A DNA stretch of 50,647 bases from Flavobacteriaceae bacterium (GTDB taxonomy: Bacteria; Bacteroidota; Bacteroidia; Flavobacteriales; Flavobacteriaceae). The stretch spans positions 1 to 50,647 of the forward strand of contig JAOZVI010000006.1 of NCBI GenBank assembly GCA_029938265.1, given 5' to 3'. The stretch's first letter is position 1, and each line of letters opens with the position of its first letter. The position numbers and the translations under genes were made by a program. Under the pieces are notes generated by a model. That model searched no databases. It was not told where the DNA came from and was given only the letters and a program-made list of their open reading frames with translations. Below are positions 43,618 to 50,647 of this stretch, one piece after another.

Positions 43618-44655
43618 ATGCAATTAATATTAAGATCTTACGATTTACCTTTAAAGCATACATTTACAATTTCACGACAGTCGTTTGATGTAAAGCCTAC
43701 AATGATTGTTGAATTAATAGATGGTGATTTTTCCGGTTATGGCGAGGCTTCAGAAAATCCATATTATTATAAGACTTTAAAAAATATGTTCCAGGATCTG
43801 CAAAATTGTAAAGATCTTATTGAACAAGACACTGATGAAACTCCTGAAGAATTCTGGAAAAAGATGTTTCCATATTTAAAAGATGACATGTTTGCTTTAT
43901 GTGCATTAGATCTGGCTTATAATGATCTTTATGCTCGTAAAAAAGGTAAAAAACTGTATGAAATCTGGAATTATAATATTGATAATAATCCATTATCTAA
44001 TTACACCATAGGAATTGATACTACTGAAAAAATGGTATCTAAGATGTTAGAAACTCCCTGGCCAATCTATAAGATTAAACTCGGCACTAAGAAAGATATT
44101 GAGATTGTAAGAGAATTGAGAAAACACACTGATGCCGTCTTTAGAATTGATGCAAATTGTGCATGGACAGCTGAAGAAACCATAGCAAATGCTATCGAAT
44201 TAAAAAAGCTCGGCGTTGAATTCTTAGAACAACCTTTGCCGGCTGAAGATTGGGATGGAGCAAAAATGGTATTTGAAAATTCTGTATTACCAATTGTAGC
44301 AGATGAAAGTTGCCAAACAGAAGCTGATGTAGCCAAATGTCACAATCATTTTCATGGAATCAATATCAAACTGGTAAAATGTGGTGGCCTAACTCCGGCA
44401 AGAAGAATGCTAAAAGAAGCTAATAAGTACGGTATGAAAAAAATGGTGGGTTGTATGACCGAATCTTCTGTAGGAATTTCGGCAATTGCTCATTTATTAC
44501 CAGAATTAGATTATGTTGACATGGATGGCGCTATGTTATTATCAAAAGATATTGCAGATGGTGTAAACATAGATTTTGGAAAAATTATTTATTCAAAATT
44601 AAACGGAACAGGTATAAAATTAACAGATAAAAATTCAAAAACAATAATACAATGA
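43618..44655 (+). CDS. dipeptide epimerase (enolase superfamily)
   Basis: A 345-residue enzyme of the muconate-lactonizing/L-Ala-D/L-Glu epimerase branch. Catalytic residues are in place: the KxK motif in PIYKIKLGT, metal ligands in FRIDANCAW (Asp), EFLEQPLP (Glu) and VADESC (Asp), and the second Lys in INIKLVKCGG. Relatives invert dipeptides such as L-Ala-D-Glu released from peptidoglycan; the exact dipeptide cannot be read here. The stop overlaps the OsmC start by 4 bases (ATGA), showing translational coupling. Confidence 0.88.
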   Translation: MQLILRSYDLPLKHTFTISRQSFDVKPTMIVELIDGDFSGYGEASENPYYYKTLKNMFQDLQNCKDLIEQDTDETPEEFWKKMFPYLKDDMFALCALDLAYNDLYARKKGKKLYEIWNYNIDNNPLSNYTIGIDTTEKMVSKMLETPWPIYKIKLGTKKDIEIVRELRKHTDAVFRIDANCAWTAEETIANAIELKKLGVEFLEQPLPAEDWDGAKMVFENSVLPIVADESCQTEADVAKCHNHFHGINIKLVKCGGLTPARRMLKEANKYGMKKMVGCMTESSVGISAIAHLLPELDYVDMDGAMLLSKDIADGVNIDFGKIIYSKLNGTGIKLTDKNSKTIIQ

Positions 44656-45071
44656 CAAATAAAATTGGAATACAGTGGGAAGGAAACATGCTTTTTAATG
44701 TTGATAGTATAGGTGGAAGTTTTAAAATTGATGCAGATTCGGATGTTGGAGGAGAAGGTTTAGGTCCAAGACCAAAATCTTTAATGCTTTCTTCACTTGC
44801 AGGATGTTCCGGAATGGATATAGTATCTCTATTAAAAAAAATGCGTGCCGAAGTTGATAAATTTGAAATTGATGTTATCGGAGAATTAACTGATGTGCAT
44901 CCAAAATATTATCATAAAGTTCATGTTGAATACCGTTTTTACGGAAAAGATTTTAAAAAGGATAAAATCGAAAAATCCGTAAACCTATCTCAAGATCGTT
45001 ATTGTGGAGTTAGTGAAATGTTTAGACAATTTGCTGAACTCACTCATGAAATTAAATATATTGAACAATAA
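44652..45071 (+). CDS. OsmC/Ohr-family peroxiredoxin-like protein
   Basis: A 139-residue protein of the OsmC superfamily. It has both redox cysteines in family context: SSLAGCSGMDIVSLLKKMR and QDRYCGVSEMF. Members reduce organic peroxides through this pair, though the YhfA-like branch has no proven activity and this copy may belong there. Its start overlaps the epimerase stop by 4 bases and a strong terminator follows, so the two genes form a complete unit. Why an epimerase and an OsmC protein are coupled is not evident. Confidence 0.88.
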   Translation: MTNKIGIQWEGNMLFNVDSIGGSFKIDADSDVGGEGLGPRPKSLMLSSLAGCSGMDIVSLLKKMRAEVDKFEIDVIGELTDVHPKYYHKVHVEYRFYGKDFKKDKIEKSVNLSQDRYCGVSEMFRQFAELTHEIKYIEQ

Positions 45072-45100
45072 AAAAAAGCCCCAAATTGGGGCTTTTTTTT
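45071..45100. terminator. intrinsic terminator between convergent units
   Basis: An A7 run, GCCCC, a 5-base loop, GGGGC and a T8 run form a strong symmetric hairpin that can stop transcription in both directions. It separates the OsmC gene from the minus-strand polysaccharide operon, whose last gene ends at 45114. Confidence 0.9.
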
Positions 45101-45113
45101 AAAAGATAGCCTT

Positions 45114-45902
45114 CTAATTATTATTCAAACTAATTATTGTAATTATAAGCGCTGCAGATGAAATTATTACTCCTAAAGATGAAAATATTACGCCTGTACT
45201 TGCACCAATACCTGAGGCTCTTGCCTGTGTTTTATTAGGCTCTACATAAACCACATCATTTTGAGATAGGTAATAAGCAGGTGAATCAAAAAGATCTTTT
45301 GATTTCAAATTCACTCTGGTAAATGTTTTTTTGCCATCATAATCTTGAATTACCAACACATTTTCTCTTTCTCCATAAATAGTTAGATCTCCGGCCATAC
45401 CCAAGGCTTCAATCAAAGTTATTCTTTCATTAATTGCGGTATATGTACCTGGTCTTGCAACCTCACCTAAAACAGTAATTTTATAATTTAATGTTCTGAT
45501 ATTAACAATTGGTTCTTTGATATAATCTTTTAATTTATTTACAAACAAATTGGTAGCTTGTTCACGATTCAATCCTGCAATTTTAACTTTTCCTAAAACA
45601 GGGAAATCAATATTACCCTCAGGATCAATTATATAAGATTGTAATCTCTCTCTTCCAACACTTGCATACCTTACATCATCACTATAAGAAACTGCCATTA
45701 GATTAAATGGTCTGGCAGCCTCACTATCTATAGCACTTACGATAATAATTAATTCATCATCAATATGATATGTAGGGCTGTAACTGTCAATTCCAATAAT
45801 GTTGTCTTTAGAATCAATACCATTAAAATAAACGACATCATCTTTAGTTTTACAAGATATTACTAATAAAAATAAAATTAATAAGGGGATAAATTTTTTC
45901 AT
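45114..45902 (-). CDS. Wza-like polysaccharide export lipoprotein
   Basis: A 262-residue outer-membrane export protein. A lipoprotein signal (PLLILFLLVISCK, lipid-bearing Cys17) is followed by the polysaccharide export (Poly_export) domain: YHIDDELIIIVSA, DPEGNIDFPVLGKVKIAGLNREQATNLF. Then comes a SLBB-type repeat (ITVLGEVARPGTYT...ITLIEALGMAGDLT). The end (about 232-262) is a hydrophobic helix, as in Wza, where it forms the outer-membrane pore. It is the last gene of the minus-strand polysaccharide run, 64 bases after ugd. The Wzc-type kinase partner is not in the window. Confidence 0.93.
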   Translation of the reverse strand: MKKFIPLLILFLLVISCKTKDDVVYFNGIDSKDNIIGIDSYSPTYHIDDELIIIVSAIDSEAARPFNLMAVSYSDDVRYASVGRERLQSYIIDPEGNIDFPVLGKVKIAGLNREQATNLFVNKLKDYIKEPIVNIRTLNYKITVLGEVARPGTYTAINERITLIEALGMAGDLTIYGERENVLVIQDYDGKKTFTRVNLKSKDLFDSPAYYLSQNDVVYVEPNKTQARASGIGASTGVIFSSLGVIISSAALIITIISLNNN

Positions 45903-45966
45903 AAGATTAACATTTTTTATACGAATATAAATATTTATTTTATAATGACAATTATTCAGAACAATA

Positions 45967-47298
45967 CTAATTATTTTTTACGCCTATTTGATAATAATCA
46001 AAACCTTTATCTTTTAAATTTAAAGTACTATACTGGTTCCGTCCATCAAATATGACAGGTGTTTTCAATTGTTGTTTTAACTCTTCAAAATCCGGTGAAC
46101 GAAATTCTTTCCACTCTGTTAAAAGAATCATTGCATCGGCATTTTGTAAAGTTTCATATTTAGAATTAAAATATGTAATCTCTTTAACATCTTTTAAGTA
46201 AAAATATTGTGCCTCATCCATTGCTTTTGGATCATAAGCCTGAATTTTTGCGCCTCTTCTAGCCAATTCTTTAACAATATAAATTGCCGGAGCCTCTCGC
46301 ATATCATCAGTACCTGGTTTAAATGCTAATCCCCATAAGGCAAAAATTTTTCCATTGAGATCTTCTCCAAAATGTTTAACCACTTTATCAGCTATCACCA
46401 ATTTTTGACGATCATTTACATCTTCAACCGAGGTGATTAATCTTGCTTTATACCCTTTATCTTCAGCAATTTTTTTCAACGCCTTTACATCTTTAGGGAA
46501 ACATGAACCACCGTATCCACTTCCGGGATAAATAAAACTATAACCAATTCTGGTATCTGATCCAATTCCAATTCTAACTTGATTTACATCAGCGCCAACC
46601 AATTCACAAATATTAGCAACCTCATTCATAAATGAGATTTTTGTAGCCAACATAGCATTGGCAACATATTTTGTCATTTCTGCCGAACGTATATCCATTG
46701 TTATAATTCGATCATGATTATGGGTAAAAGGAGCGTACAGATCTTTCATTATATCAAAACCTTTTTCACTATCAGCACCAATTACAATTCTATCCGGTTT
46801 CATAAAATCTTCAATAGCAGCACCTTCTTTTAGAAACTCCGGATTAGATACTACATGAAACTCAATATCAACATCTCTTTTATCCAGCTCTTTCTGAATA
46901 ACTGCTTTTACTTTGTCACCGGTTCCAACGGGCACAGTAGATTTATCAACTACAACCAAAGGATTTATCATCTCTTTCCCCAATTGTTTTGCAACACTTA
47001 AAACATATTGCAGATCAGCAGAACCATCATCACCCATTGGTGTTCCTACAGCAATAAATACTACTTTAGCTTTTTCTAAACCATCATTTAATTTGGTGCT
47101 AAAATGTAGCGTTTTTTTATCAAAATTCTTTTTTACCATTTGCTCTAATCCAGGTTCATAAATCGGAATTTTGCCTTTTTTTAGATCTTCTATTTTTTTA
47201 GTATCTATATCGACACATGTCACATTGTTTCCCATTGCCGAAAAACATGTTCCTGTAACTAAACCGACATAACCGGTTCCAATAACTGTTAAATTCAT
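45967..47298 (-). CDS. ugd: UDP-glucose/UDP-sugar 6-dehydrogenase
   Basis: A 443-residue NAD-dependent enzyme that oxidises a UDP-hexose at C6 to the uronic acid used in capsule or exopolysaccharide. It starts with the Rossmann motif NLTVIGTGYVGLVTG. The catalytic Cys is in YPGSGYGGSCFPKDVKAL. The C-terminal domain carries WGLAFKPGTDDMREAP. UDP-glucose is the most likely substrate, but UDP-GlcNAc-type relatives are similar. It is 7 bases after the epimerase stop, so the two act together in nucleotide-sugar supply. Confidence 0.94.
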   Translation of the reverse strand: MNLTVIGTGYVGLVTGTCFSAMGNNVTCVDIDTKKIEDLKKGKIPIYEPGLEQMVKKNFDKKTLHFSTKLNDGLEKAKVVFIAVGTPMGDDGSADLQYVLSVAKQLGKEMINPLVVVDKSTVPVGTGDKVKAVIQKELDKRDVDIEFHVVSNPEFLKEGAAIEDFMKPDRIVIGADSEKGFDIMKDLYAPFTHNHDRIITMDIRSAEMTKYVANAMLATKISFMNEVANICELVGADVNQVRIGIGSDTRIGYSFIYPGSGYGGSCFPKDVKALKKIAEDKGYKARLITSVEDVNDRQKLVIADKVVKHFGEDLNGKIFALWGLAFKPGTDDMREAPAIYIVKELARRGAKIQAYDPKAMDEAQYFYLKDVKEITYFNSKYETLQNADAMILLTEWKEFRSPDFEELKQQLKTPVIFDGRNQYSTLNLKDKGFDYYQIGVKNN

Positions 47299-47305
47299 TA
47301 ATTAT

Positions 47306-48289
47306 TTATTTTAAATTTTCCCAATACCATTGTATAGCCTGTTGTAAACCATCACTCAATGAATATTTAGGATTATATCCTAATAATTCTTTTGCTTTTT
47401 CAATAGACGCCAATGAATGTGGAATATCACCTTCTCTTATTGGTCCATATTTTATCTCTACATCAGCAATGCTTTTATCAAATCGGCTTAAAGAATCTTT
47501 TAAACTTTCTACCAATTTATTTAGCGTAGCCCTTTGTCCAAATGCAACATTATAAACGGTATTCAATGCTTTTGGATTTGTAGTGCTCATGGATAATAAA
47601 TTCATTTGTATCACATTATCAATGTAAGTGAAATCTCTTGAAAATTCACCATCACCATTGATAACAGGAGACTCATGATTGATCAACTGACCTACAAATT
47701 TTGGAATTACAGCCGCGTAAGCACCATCCGGATCTTGCCTTCTGCCAAACACATTAAAATATCGTAAGCCTATTGTATCCAAACCATAAGTTTTTTGAAA
47801 AATATCTGCATATAACTCATTTACATACTTGGTTATTGCATAAGGAGATAAAGGTTTTCCTATTTTATCTTCAATTTTTGGCAAAGAAGCTGAATCACCA
47901 TAAGTGGAAGAACTTGCCGCATAAACAAATCTTTTTACCCCTGCATCTCTGGATGCTACCAGCATATTTAAAAAACCTGAAATATTAACTTCATTGGTTG
48001 TGATAGGATCTGCTATGGAACGGGGCACTGAACCTAATGCAGCCTGATGTAGTACATAATCTACATTTTGAGTAGCTTTTTTACAATCATCTAAGTTTCT
48101 AATATCACCTTCAATTAAAGTAAAATTTGGATTAGGAAGAAATTCTCGAATATTCTCACGTTTTCCCGTAGCAAAATTATCTAAACAAATTACTTTGTTT
48201 TTATTTTGTAACAATACTTCACAAAGATTAGAACCAATAAATCCTGCTCCTCCGGTTACCAATATTGTTTTATTCTTAATTTCTGCCAT
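47306..48289 (-). CDS. NAD-dependent UDP-sugar 4-epimerase (WbpP/TviC-like)
   Basis: A 327-residue extended SDR enzyme. It has TILVTGGAGFIGSNLCE (NAD binding), AASSSTYGDSASLPKIED, SPYAITKYVNE with the catalytic YxxxK, and GLRYFNVFGRRQDPDGAYAAVIPKF. This resembles UDP-GlcNAc/GlcNAcA 4-epimerases of the WbpP/TviC type, which partner a UDP-sugar 6-dehydrogenase; the neighbouring ugd fits. I use the ATG at 48289 (MAEIKNKTILVTGG); the frame is open to a TTG at 48322, which overlaps the upstream gene. The epimerase-dehydrogenase pair suggests an amino-uronic acid in the polymer, but this is inference. Confidence 0.9.
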   Translation of the reverse strand: MAEIKNKTILVTGGAGFIGSNLCEVLLQNKNKVICLDNFATGKRENIREFLPNPNFTLIEGDIRNLDDCKKATQNVDYVLHQAALGSVPRSIADPITTNEVNISGFLNMLVASRDAGVKRFVYAASSSTYGDSASLPKIEDKIGKPLSPYAITKYVNELYADIFQKTYGLDTIGLRYFNVFGRRQDPDGAYAAVIPKFVGQLINHESPVINGDGEFSRDFTYIDNVIQMNLLSMSTTNPKALNTVYNVAFGQRATLNKLVESLKDSLSRFDKSIADVEIKYGPIREGDIPHSLASIEKAKELLGYNPKYSLSDGLQQAIQWYWENLK

Positions 48290-48299
48290 AGGATTATTT

Positions 48300-48836
48300 T
48301 TAAACTTTTGATTTCTTTTCAATCTTTCTTAAAAAACTCAAAGGTATATTTACACTAAAGCCACTTCCTAAAGACTCAATATTAACTACAACTCTGTGAC
48401 TGCTACTGGTTTTTTCGCAAACTGCAATTAATCCCATAAACGGACCTTTGGTCACTTCAACATTATCACCTGAAACAACACTCACATTATTTGTGATTTC
48501 AAATTTTTCATTACTGTCACTTAATATCTTTAAGTTTTCAATTTCATAATCTCTAACTTTTGCAGGTTTTTTTAAATGTTTTAATACATTAACAGCGCCC
48601 GGAATAGAAATAGCTTTATAGAGATCTCTTTCATTCATTTGCACAAATACATATGAAGGTATCAAAGGTAATTGCACAGTTTTTTTTCTGTCACTCCACT
48701 GTCTAATAGTTTTAATTAATGGTAAAAAAGCTTCAATATCATTTTCTATCATTCTTTCATATACTTTTTTCTCAAATCTTGATTTTGTGAAAATAGCATA
48801 CCAATTTTTATTTTTATCCGGTTTAGTCAAATTCAT
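48300..48836 (-). CDS. UpxY-type NusG-like transcription antiterminator
   Basis: A 178-residue NusG paralogue. The N-terminal NGN domain reads WYAIFTKSRFEKKVYERM and PLIPSYVFVQMNERD. The C-terminal part (about 118-170) is KOW-like, with SGDNVEVTKGPFMGL. In Bacteroides, UpxY proteins encoded first in capsule operons prevent early termination in their own leader. This copy is likewise first, directly before the epimerase, ugd and export genes. No UpxZ-like gene is adjacent. The predicted leader is about 54 bases, where a recognition element would lie. Confidence 0.9.
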   Translation of the reverse strand: MNLTKPDKNKNWYAIFTKSRFEKKVYERMIENDIEAFLPLIKTIRQWSDRKKTVQLPLIPSYVFVQMNERDLYKAISIPGAVNVLKHLKKPAKVRDYEIENLKILSDSNEKFEITNNVSVVSGDNVEVTKGPFMGLIAVCEKTSSSHRVVVNIESLGSGFSVNIPLSFLRKIEKKSKV

Positions 48837-48894
48837 ATATATTTTTCAAAAAACCTGCTTTTCACAAGTATTTGGTGTATTTTGGTTAGTTTAG

Positions 48895-48923
48895 CAAATA
48901 TAATATTTTAATGTTTTTACCAA
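48895..48923 (-). promoter_or_regulatory. polysaccharide operon promoter
   Basis: On the minus strand, TTG (48921-48923), an 18-base spacer and TATATTTG (48895-48902) form a good Bacteroidota promoter. Transcription would begin near 48890, leaving a leader of about 54 bases before the UpxY-like gene. Confidence 0.55.
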
Positions 48924-48966
48924 TAATTTATATTGATAATTATATAAAAAATTAAAGTAGTTCGAA

Positions 48967-50079
48967 TTGCAACGAATCATTATTTCAGCAACCAACGATT
49001 TAGTAACCGATCAAAGGGTTAAAAAAGTTTGTAAAACCTTACTTGATCTAAATTTTGATATTTTACTTATTGGAAGAAAATTGCCTAATAGTTTAGCTGT
49101 TGAAAGGAATTATAAAATTATCAGAATGTCTCTTTTATTTAATAAAGGGTTTTTATTTTATGCTGAATACAATATTCGTTTATTTTTAAAACTTTTATTC
49201 TTAAAATCAGATATACTTTTAGCTAATGATCTAGATACATTATTACCTAATTTTCTTGTCAGTAAATTACTTTCTAAAAAATTAGTTTATGACAGTCATG
49301 AACTATTTACTGAAGTTCCTGAATTAACCTCTCGACCAAAAGTCAGAAATATTTGGCTTAAAATTGAAAAAGCAATTATTCCAAAACTTAAAAATATCTA
49401 TACGGTAAATGATAAAATTGCTGATTTATATTCTGAAAAATATCATGTACCTGTACAAGTTGTTCAAAATATTAGTCCAAATCTTATTAATAAAAATATT
49501 GATATATCATTATCAAATAAAACAAAAGGAAATAAAAAAATGTTGATCTTACAGGGAAGTGGAATCAATATTGACAGAGGTGCTGAAGAAGCTGTTTTAA
49601 TGATGCAATATGTTAAAAATGCTGTTTTATACATTATTGGAAGTGGAGATGTTTTTGATAAATTAAAAAAATATGTCAAACGATATCAACTTAAAGAAAA
49701 AGTAATTATCAAAGATAAAATGTCGTATAAAGATCTAATGGAATATACAAAAATTGCTGATTTGGGATTATCATTAGACAAAGGAACAAACTTGAATTAT
49801 GAATATAGTTTACCAAATAAAGTTTTTGATTATATTCAAGCACAAATTCCGATCTTAGCTTCAAACAGAGAAGTAGTAGCTGAGTTTGTTACAAAAAATA
49901 ATATTGGATATATTACCAAAACACACAATACTAAAGAATTAGGTGAAATTGTAAATAAAATTTTATTTGACAAAGAATTAAATAGAACCTGGGGAAAAAA
50001 CCTTATAAAAGCTGCTGAAATTTATACCTGGGAAAATGAATCTAAAAAATTAAAAGTTATTTTTAACAATTTAAAATAG
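48967..50079 (+). CDS. GT4-family glycosyltransferase
   Basis: A 370-residue GT-B fold transferase. The N-terminal domain (RIIISATNDLVTDQRVKKVCKTLL, then YDSHELFTEVPEL) and the C-terminal nucleotide-sugar domain (VLYIIGSGDVFDKLKKYV, then YEYSLPNKVFDYIQAQIPILAS) fit the group 4 transferases of surface polysaccharide synthesis. Translation starts at TTG (48967), as an in-frame stop lies just upstream and the protein begins at the first conserved strand. Donor and acceptor sugars are unknown. It is divergent from the UpxY-led operon and converges on the GT2 gene, with stops 3 bases apart. Confidence 0.88.
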   Translation: MQRIIISATNDLVTDQRVKKVCKTLLDLNFDILLIGRKLPNSLAVERNYKIIRMSLLFNKGFLFYAEYNIRLFLKLLFLKSDILLANDLDTLLPNFLVSKLLSKKLVYDSHELFTEVPELTSRPKVRNIWLKIEKAIIPKLKNIYTVNDKIADLYSEKYHVPVQVVQNISPNLINKNIDISLSNKTKGNKKMLILQGSGINIDRGAEEAVLMMQYVKNAVLYIIGSGDVFDKLKKYVKRYQLKEKVIIKDKMSYKDLMEYTKIADLGLSLDKGTNLNYEYSLPNKVFDYIQAQIPILASNREVVAEFVTKNNIGYITKTHNTKELGEIVNKILFDKELNRTWGKNLIKAAEIYTWENESKKLKVIFNNLK

Positions 50080-50082
50080 TAA

Positions 50083-50647
50083 TTATTTTTTATAAATATC
50101 ACTTAAATATCCCAATCTATATATGTCATAAATAAGAAGTGAAGGTTTTCGTGAGTTTAAATTTTCTTCCATTTTTTTAGCATATTTTTTAAAAAACAAT
50201 GACATTAAATAATCGGTTTTTGTTTTTGTTAAATGGTTAAAACTTTTTAAAAGCCTATTATCATTAATACTGATTTTATTTTGTTTTTGTAAATCCATTA
50301 AATTTTCTACAGCTTTTCTAGATTTTTCTATAAACAAATCATTTAAATCTAATCCTAAGTGATAAACAGGATTATCCATTTGAGTTATGGATATATTTTC
50401 CTTTCTCAGTTCAATTGCCAAAAGAGTATCTTCATGTCCATATTTGGTTAATGTTTCATCAAATTTTATTTTACTAAACGTTGTTTTATCAATTAAAAAA
50501 TTTGCTGAAGAAAAATGTATTTCATCTGTTTTTAATCTCTGATCTAAAGAAATTTCCTCTCTTTTTTTTCCATAAACCCAACGTAATAATTTATCCGAGT
50601 TAGGTTTTTCATCGTAGTATTTCAATCCGCCATAAATAACTTTTATT
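50083..50647 (-). CDS. GT2-family glycosyltransferase, C-terminal part (cut by window edge)
   Basis: The frame is open to the window end; only the last 188 codons are visible. They read KVIYGGLKYYDEKP, then LLRWVYGKKREEISLDQR, FSSANFLIDKTTF, and YGHEDTLLAIEL with the acidic pair typical of the galactosyltransferase-like C-terminal region of GT2 enzymes. NPVYHLGLDLNDLFIEK and a helical tail follow. The N-terminal nucleotide-sugar-binding half, with the DXD motif, lies outside the window. It belongs to the same polysaccharide locus, but on the strand opposite to the adjacent GT4 gene. Confidence 0.88.
   Translation of the reverse strand, partial: IKVIYGGLKYYDEKPNSDKLLRWVYGKKREEISLDQRLKTDEIHFSSANFLIDKTTFSKIKFDETLTKYGHEDTLLAIELRKENISITQMDNPVYHLGLDLNDLFIEKSRKAVENLMDLQKQNKISINDNRLLKSFNHLTKTKTDYLMSLFFKKYAKKMEENLNSRKPSLLIYDIYRLGYLSDIYKK

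Overview
The window is AT-rich DNA from a member of the Bacteroidota, probably the Flavobacteriia. The clues are the promoter boxes (TAnnTTTG, often with TTTG about 19-21 bases upstream), weak ribosome-binding sites, a DUF3078 outer-membrane protein between dxs and dgt, an UpxY-type NusG paralogue heading a polysaccharide operon, and a Tricorn-like S41 protease. The class-level placement is inference from gene content and remembered gene order, not a computed tree.

Left edge (1-4.7 kb): the start of a membrane pyrophosphatase gene, a secreted DUF1080 protein, tRNA-Leu(CAA) touching the decayed tail of a GIY-YIG nuclease gene, then prs, rplY and pth.

Hydrogen island (4.8-19.9 kb): two different [NiFe] hydrogenases and part of their maturation machinery. 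On the minus strand lies an NAD-linked group 3d (Hox-type) enzyme encoded as hoxEF, hoxUY, hoxH and hoxW. HoxU (diaphorase) and HoxY (hydrogenase small subunit) are one polypeptide, and hoxE is fused to hoxF. hypA stands upstream on the same strand. On the plus strand lies a membrane-bound, quinone-linked group 1 enzyme (small subunit with Tat signal, large subunit, cytochrome b, protease), followed by hypF, hypD and hypE under a separate promoter. hypB and hypC are absent from the window. Both hydrogenase operons carry a TGA-N6-TCA dyad whose centre is 36.5 bases from the end of a TAnnTTT(G/A) box, the geometry of a class II CRP/FNR-activated promoter. A decayed element with 18-bp inverted ends lies between the two operons. 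Together the genes suggest oxygen- or redox-controlled H2 use that can feed either NAD(H) or the quinone pool.

Middle (19.9-45.1 kb): ordinary core and transport genes. They include a HAD phosphatase, a Tricorn-like protease, a Pit phosphate transporter with a PhoU-like tail, dgt, a DUF3078 protein, dxs, murI, tadA, a secreted glycerophosphodiesterase, a GlsB-like protein, ClC and APC transporters, aspS, a SIMPL protein, an acyl-CoA ligase, rsmI, and a dipeptide epimerase overlapping an OsmC protein. Several intergenic GC-rich palindromes look like dispersed repeats.

Right edge (45.1-50.6 kb): part of a capsule or exopolysaccharide locus. A UpxY-like antiterminator gene leads a minus-strand run with a sugar epimerase, UDP-sugar 6-dehydrogenase and Wza-like export lipoprotein. 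A divergent GT4 glycosyltransferase and a GT2 glycosyltransferase cut by the window end follow. No CRISPR array, rRNA or intact insertion sequence was seen.
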